Shown: positions 60,304 through 64,000 of the stretch, in pieces
Numbering within the stretch: position 1 is the stretch's first letter
How the letters are laid out: the number at the start of each line of letters is the position of its first letter
Source: Pseudomonas sp. MWU13-2105
GTDB taxonomy: Bacteria > Pseudomonadota > Gammaproteobacteria > Pseudomonadales > Pseudomonadaceae
Length of the DNA stretch: 64,000 bases
NCBI RefSeq assembly: GCF_023242315.1
Contig: NZ_JALLIY010000005.1
Location: 248,001-312,000 of the forward strand
Direction of reading: 5' to 3'
The notes under the pieces: generated by a model
The model's database searches: none
The model's input: the letters and a program-made list of their open reading frames with translations, nothing else
What the model was told of the DNA's origin: nothing
Program-made: the position numbers and the translations under genes

Positions 60304-61023
60304 TCAGCGGTTTTCGAAGTGGGTCTTGCGCTGGCCGCGCAGAACGATATCAAAGCGATAAGCCAGGCAATCCATCGGATTGGCCATGCTCATATCGAGC
60401 CGGGCGATCAGGCTCTGCACCGCTTCCGGATTGGCGATCGACTTGACGATCGGGCACATCGGGATAAGCGGGTCGCCTTCGAAATACAGCTGGGTGATCA
60501 AGCGCGTGGCAATCGACGGGCCGCTGATGGAGAAGTGGATATGCGCCGGACGCCAGTCGTTGGGACCATTGCGCCAGGGGTACGGACCGGGTTTGACCGT
60601 ACGGAAACTGTAATGACCGTCACGGTCGGTCAGGGCCCGGCCGACGCCACCGAAATTCGGGTCGATGGGCGCCAGGTAGCTGTCTTTCTTGTGCCGGTAG
60701 CGGCCACCGGCATTGGCTTGCCACATCTCCACCAGGGTATGCGGGACCGGCTTGCCGTACTGGTCACAGACCCGCCCGGCGACGATGATGCGCTCGCCGA
60801 TCGGCAAGCCGCCATTGTTGAAGTTCAACAGCAGATCGTTATCGTGCTGGTTCATCTTCAGATGGGAGAAATCCGGGCCGCTGGTTTCCGACAGCGACTG
60901 GGGAATGCTCACCAGGGCCTGACGCGGCGAACGCAGGATCGAAGTCTTGTAGTCAGGCGTCAGGGCTTTGGGGTGCCAATTTCGGTCACGAATGACGAAG
61001 CGGCTGTTGTCCGCATCAGACAT
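60304..61023 (-). CDS. pcaH: Protocatechuate 3,4-dioxygenase beta subunit
   Basis: A 239-residue catalytic chain. The iron ligands are Tyr109, Tyr148, His161 and His163, in GGRYRH, GPYPWRN and PAHIHFS, with the spacing known for P. putida PcaH. The ATG at 61023 has AAGGAG seven bases upstream; a longer frame to 61239 crosses the promoter and is rejected. It leads the operon pcaH-pcaG-transporter-pcaB-pcaC. An AACAATAA motif lies right at the ribosome site, and a PcaQ-type palindrome is about 100-125 bases upstream. Confidence 0.95.
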   Translation of the reverse strand: MSDADNSRFVIRDRNWHPKALTPDYKTSILRSPRQALVSIPQSLSETSGPDFSHLKMNQHDNDLLLNFNNGGLPIGERIIVAGRVCDQYGKPVPHTLVEMWQANAGGRYRHKKDSYLAPIDPNFGGVGRALTDRDGHYSFRTVKPGPYPWRNGPNDWRPAHIHFSISGPSIATRLITQLYFEGDPLIPMCPIVKSIANPEAVQSLIARLDMSMANPMDCLAYRFDIVLRGQRKTHFENR

Positions 61024-61033
61024 GTCGGGCTCC

Positions 61034-61041
61034 TTATTGTT
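61034..61041 (-). promoter_or_regulatory. Hfq/Crc-type CA motif at the pcaH ribosome site
   Basis: The minus strand reads AACAATAA directly before GGAG, an exact AAMAAYAA match touching the Shine-Dalgarno site of pcaH. Confidence 0.55.
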
Positions 61042-61121
61042 AGAGGTAAAAGCTGCTTGGATAGCAGTCTGTCCCCCAGTCTCCCTTGATAGTGCCCCCG
61101 CCAAAACTGAAAAAACCAACC

Positions 61122-61149
61122 TTATCCATATCCAAATGGTTATGGATAA
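61122..61149 (-). promoter_or_regulatory. PcaQ-type operator upstream of pcaHG
   Basis: On the minus strand, arms TTATCCATAACC and GGATATGGATAA are separated by four bases and match at 11 of 12 positions. The core ATAACC-N4-GGATAT is close to the ATAACC-N4-GGTTAA site described for PcaQ in rhizobia. It lies 99-126 bases upstream of pcaH and covers the stop codon of the pcaQ gene. Confidence 0.68.
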
Positions 61150-62069
61150 CGACCCTCGCGATATTCCAGCCCTACTTCGCGCAATACCTCCACACACCAT
61201 TGCGCCGCCAGTGGCATCGGCAACGCCGGATTGCTGCACAGCCCCACCGAACCACCCGGTTCGCGCATCCCCAGGTCCAGCTCTACCAGCTCACCCCGGC
61301 TCAGGTCCTGCCTGACCGCGTCGAAAGGCGCGACCCAGATCGCCTGGCTGCATTGCACGTAACGCCGGCTCAGGGTCAATGACAGGGTTTCCAGACGCTG
61401 ACGCGGCGGGCTGATGCCGTGCTGCACAAACAGGCTGTCGGCGAACTGGCGAATCGTCGTCCCCGCCAACGGCAACACCAACGGGTAGTCTTCGAGGTTT
61501 TTATGCGCCAGCGGATCGGCCAACAGCGGATGGCCGCTGCGCACCACCAGGGTCATGGATTCGCTGTACAGATGCTCGAATGCCAGCCCGAGGATCTGCG
61601 GGCTGTCGGTCATGCGTCCGACCACCAGGTCCAGCTCGCCGACCCGCAGCCGCGACAACAGGTATGCGCTCGGCCCGGTCACCACGCTGACCACCAGTGC
61701 GGGATGGCGGGCATGCAACCGGCAGACGACCTCGGGCACCAGCACGCTTTCGACGGTCGACAACACGCCGAGTCTCGCGGTGACCGGCTCGTGTTCGCCG
61801 GAACGCAGGCTATTGACCCCTTCGCGCAGCGCCTGGACGCTGGGACCGGCGTAACGCAGAAAGGCCACCCCGGCCTCGGTCAGCGCCGCGCCGCTTTTAC
61901 TGCGCACGAACAAGCTCGCGGCAAGCAGGGTTTCCAGCTCCTTGAGGGTCTTGGACAGCGCCGGCTGGCTGATCGCCAGTTTGTCCGATGCACGCGCCAG
62001 GCTGCCCTGGCGCGCCACTTCGAGAAAACACAGCAGATGACGGAATTTGATTCGGGTATCGATATTCAC
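61140..62069 (-). CDS. pcaQ: LysR-family activator PcaQ
   Basis: A 309-residue LysR regulator with the N-terminal helix-turn-helix [38 protein letters not shown] and a substrate-binding domain ([19 protein letters not shown]). The sequence and the adjoining pcaHG fit PcaQ, which responds to beta-carboxymuconate or its lactone. It is encoded in the same direction as pcaH and its end overlaps the operator. In P. putida the pca genes are instead controlled by the IclR-type PcaR, so this arrangement is the alternative form. Confidence 0.85.
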   Translation of the reverse strand: MNIDTRIKFRHLLCFLEVARQGSLARASDKLAISQPALSKTLKELETLLAASLFVRSKSGAALTEAGVAFLRYAGPSVQALREGVNSLRSGEHEPVTARLGVLSTVESVLVPEVVCRLHARHPALVVSVVTGPSAYLLSRLRVGELDLVVGRMTDSPQILGLAFEHLYSESMTLVVRSGHPLLADPLAHKNLEDYPLVLPLAGTTIRQFADSLFVQHGISPPRQRLETLSLTLSRRYVQCSQAIWVAPFDAVRQDLSRGELVELDLGMREPGGSVGLCSNPALPMPLAAQWCVEVLREVGLEYREGRYP

Positions 62070-62101
62070 CGCGGTTCACTGCCTTCGAGGTCTGGCATCC
62101 G

Positions 62102-62971
62102 CTAACGCTGGATACGGAATTGTTTCGGTGATTGCCCCGTACCGCGCTTGAAAAAGCGCGAGAAGTAGGCCGGTTCGGAAAAGCCCAGGCTGTCCGACAC
62201 CTGGTTGATGGTCATGGCGGTGTAGACCAGATCGCGCTTGGCTTCCAGCAGCAGTCGCTGGTTGATCATCTGCAATGCCGATTGCCCGCAGAGGCGTCGG
62301 CACAGGGCATTGAGGTGAGCCGCGCTGATCCCCAGCGTCGCCGCATAGTGCTCGATCGGCAGATGCTCGCGAAAACGCAGTTCCAGTGCCCGGGTGAACG
62401 CCTGCAAATGCTCGCGGCCGCGCTCAAGCGGCAAAGCGTCCGGCGGTGAGCGCTCCAGGCTGCGGCGACTGAGCCAGATCGACAGCACCGTGATCAATGA
62501 TTGCAGCATCGGATCACGACCGGGCTGGTGTTCGCCGTACTCCCGGGTGATGGCTGAAAACAGCGTGTCCAGATACGGATGCGCGGAGCCGATCGGGTAA
62601 CAGGCCGCCGTGGTCAATACCGGACTGCCGAGGGAAGCACCAAGCTGTTCGGCCAGGGGCTGCGCCAGGCTGAGCACGTGGCCTTGAATATCCTCGGAGA
62701 ACTTGAAGGTGTGCACGCACAGCGCCGGCACGACTTGCAGCGCGGCAGAATCGATGTGGTGGATCTCGTCTTCGACTTTCAGCGTCGCCTGCCCTGCCTG
62801 CACGTAGAGAAGCTGCACCAGGTCGCTGTGCCGGTGCGGTTTGATTTCCCAACCATGCAGTTTGCTGCGCTCGGGGATCGACTCGCAATGGATCAAGTCA
62901 GGGGTCGGCCAGGCACCGGTCTCGCCGTAGAGCTTGAACACCGGAACAGATGCAGCGAATGATTTCGACAT
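62102..62971 (-). CDS. pobR: AraC-family regulator of pobA (PobR/PobC-type)
   Basis: A 289-residue AraC/XylS regulator. The N-terminal cupin-like sensor has HGWEIKPHRHSDLVQLLYVQAG, and two helix-turn-helix units lie at the C-terminus (IEHYAATLGISAAHLNALCR, then NQVSDSLGFSEPAYFSRFFKR). It is divergent from pobA across 154 bases, the usual arrangement in Pseudomonas, where it activates pobA with 4-hydroxybenzoate. The ATG at 62971 has GGGAGG upstream. Its stop lies 32 bases from the pcaQ start. Confidence 0.83.
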   Translation of the reverse strand: MSKSFAASVPVFKLYGETGAWPTPDLIHCESIPERSKLHGWEIKPHRHSDLVQLLYVQAGQATLKVEDEIHHIDSAALQVVPALCVHTFKFSEDIQGHVLSLAQPLAEQLGASLGSPVLTTAACYPIGSAHPYLDTLFSAITREYGEHQPGRDPMLQSLITVLSIWLSRRSLERSPPDALPLERGREHLQAFTRALELRFREHLPIEHYAATLGISAAHLNALCRRLCGQSALQMINQRLLLEAKRDLVYTAMTINQVSDSLGFSEPAYFSRFFKRGTGQSPKQFRIQR

Positions 62972-63044
62972 GTCCCTCCCCTTGCGACGACCCACGAAAA
63001 GTCCATGGAATACGTCGGATATTGCCTTCATATCCTGGCTTTAG

Positions 63045-64000
<956 letters not shown>

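Overview
The window looks like chromosomal DNA of a fluorescens-type Pseudomonas. It is GC-rich and has pseudomonad Shine-Dalgarno sites and many ATGA overlaps. A REP doublet with core GAGGGAGCTTGCTCCC lies at 17691-17823, and several proteins match pseudomonad aromatic-catabolism enzymes as I know them from memory. No rRNA, tRNA, CRISPR array, transposase or phage gene was seen.

Layout. (1) 1-21195: nitrogen-compound catabolism. A long minus-strand operon runs HAD hydrolase, FAD amine oxidase, oligopeptide-type binding protein, two permeases, fused double ATPase, three-subunit opine-oxidase/HcnABC-like dehydrogenase, ArgE-like deacylase. Around it are gabT, gabD, a tartrate/malate-type dehydrogenase, ghrA, another aldehyde dehydrogenase, a GNAT protein and a bicupin. 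(2) 21220-32415: RND transporter, YCF48-like protein, DUF1329, DUF1302, coniferyl-alcohol-dehydrogenase-like SDR and benzaldehyde-type dehydrogenase, divergent from a XylR/DmpR-type activator; a sigma-54 promoter and two enhancer-like sites lie between. (3) 32363-37153: SnoaL-like remnant, TetR regulator, PotF-like binding protein, outer-membrane porin, NylB-like serine hydrolase. (4) 37295-39387: vanAB behind two GGATCC-centred palindromes. (5) 39600-44967: nucleoside module (MHS transporter, OprD porin, LacI regulator, nucleoside hydrolase) with two matching operators. (6) 44994-50571: LacI-controlled ABC importer with a cytosolic phosphodiesterase. (7) 50711-56389: GntR regulator, aat, fcs, ech and divergent MarR regulator. 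(8) 56459-64000: pcaC, pcaB, aromatic-acid transporter, pcaG, pcaH, pcaQ, AraC regulator and the start of pobA.

Taken together, regions 2, 4, 7 and 8 funnel coniferyl-type alcohols and ferulate through feruloyl-CoA, vanillin and vanillate to protocatechuate, then open the ring. Two expected genes are absent. vdh (vanillin dehydrogenase), normally between ech and fcs, survives only as about its first 46 codons fused in frame to fcs. pcaD is missing between pcaB and pcaC. The benzaldehyde-type dehydrogenase at 28813-30288 is the best local candidate to replace Vdh. Exact Hfq/Crc-type AAMAAYAA motifs precede several of the start codons, suggesting shared catabolite repression.
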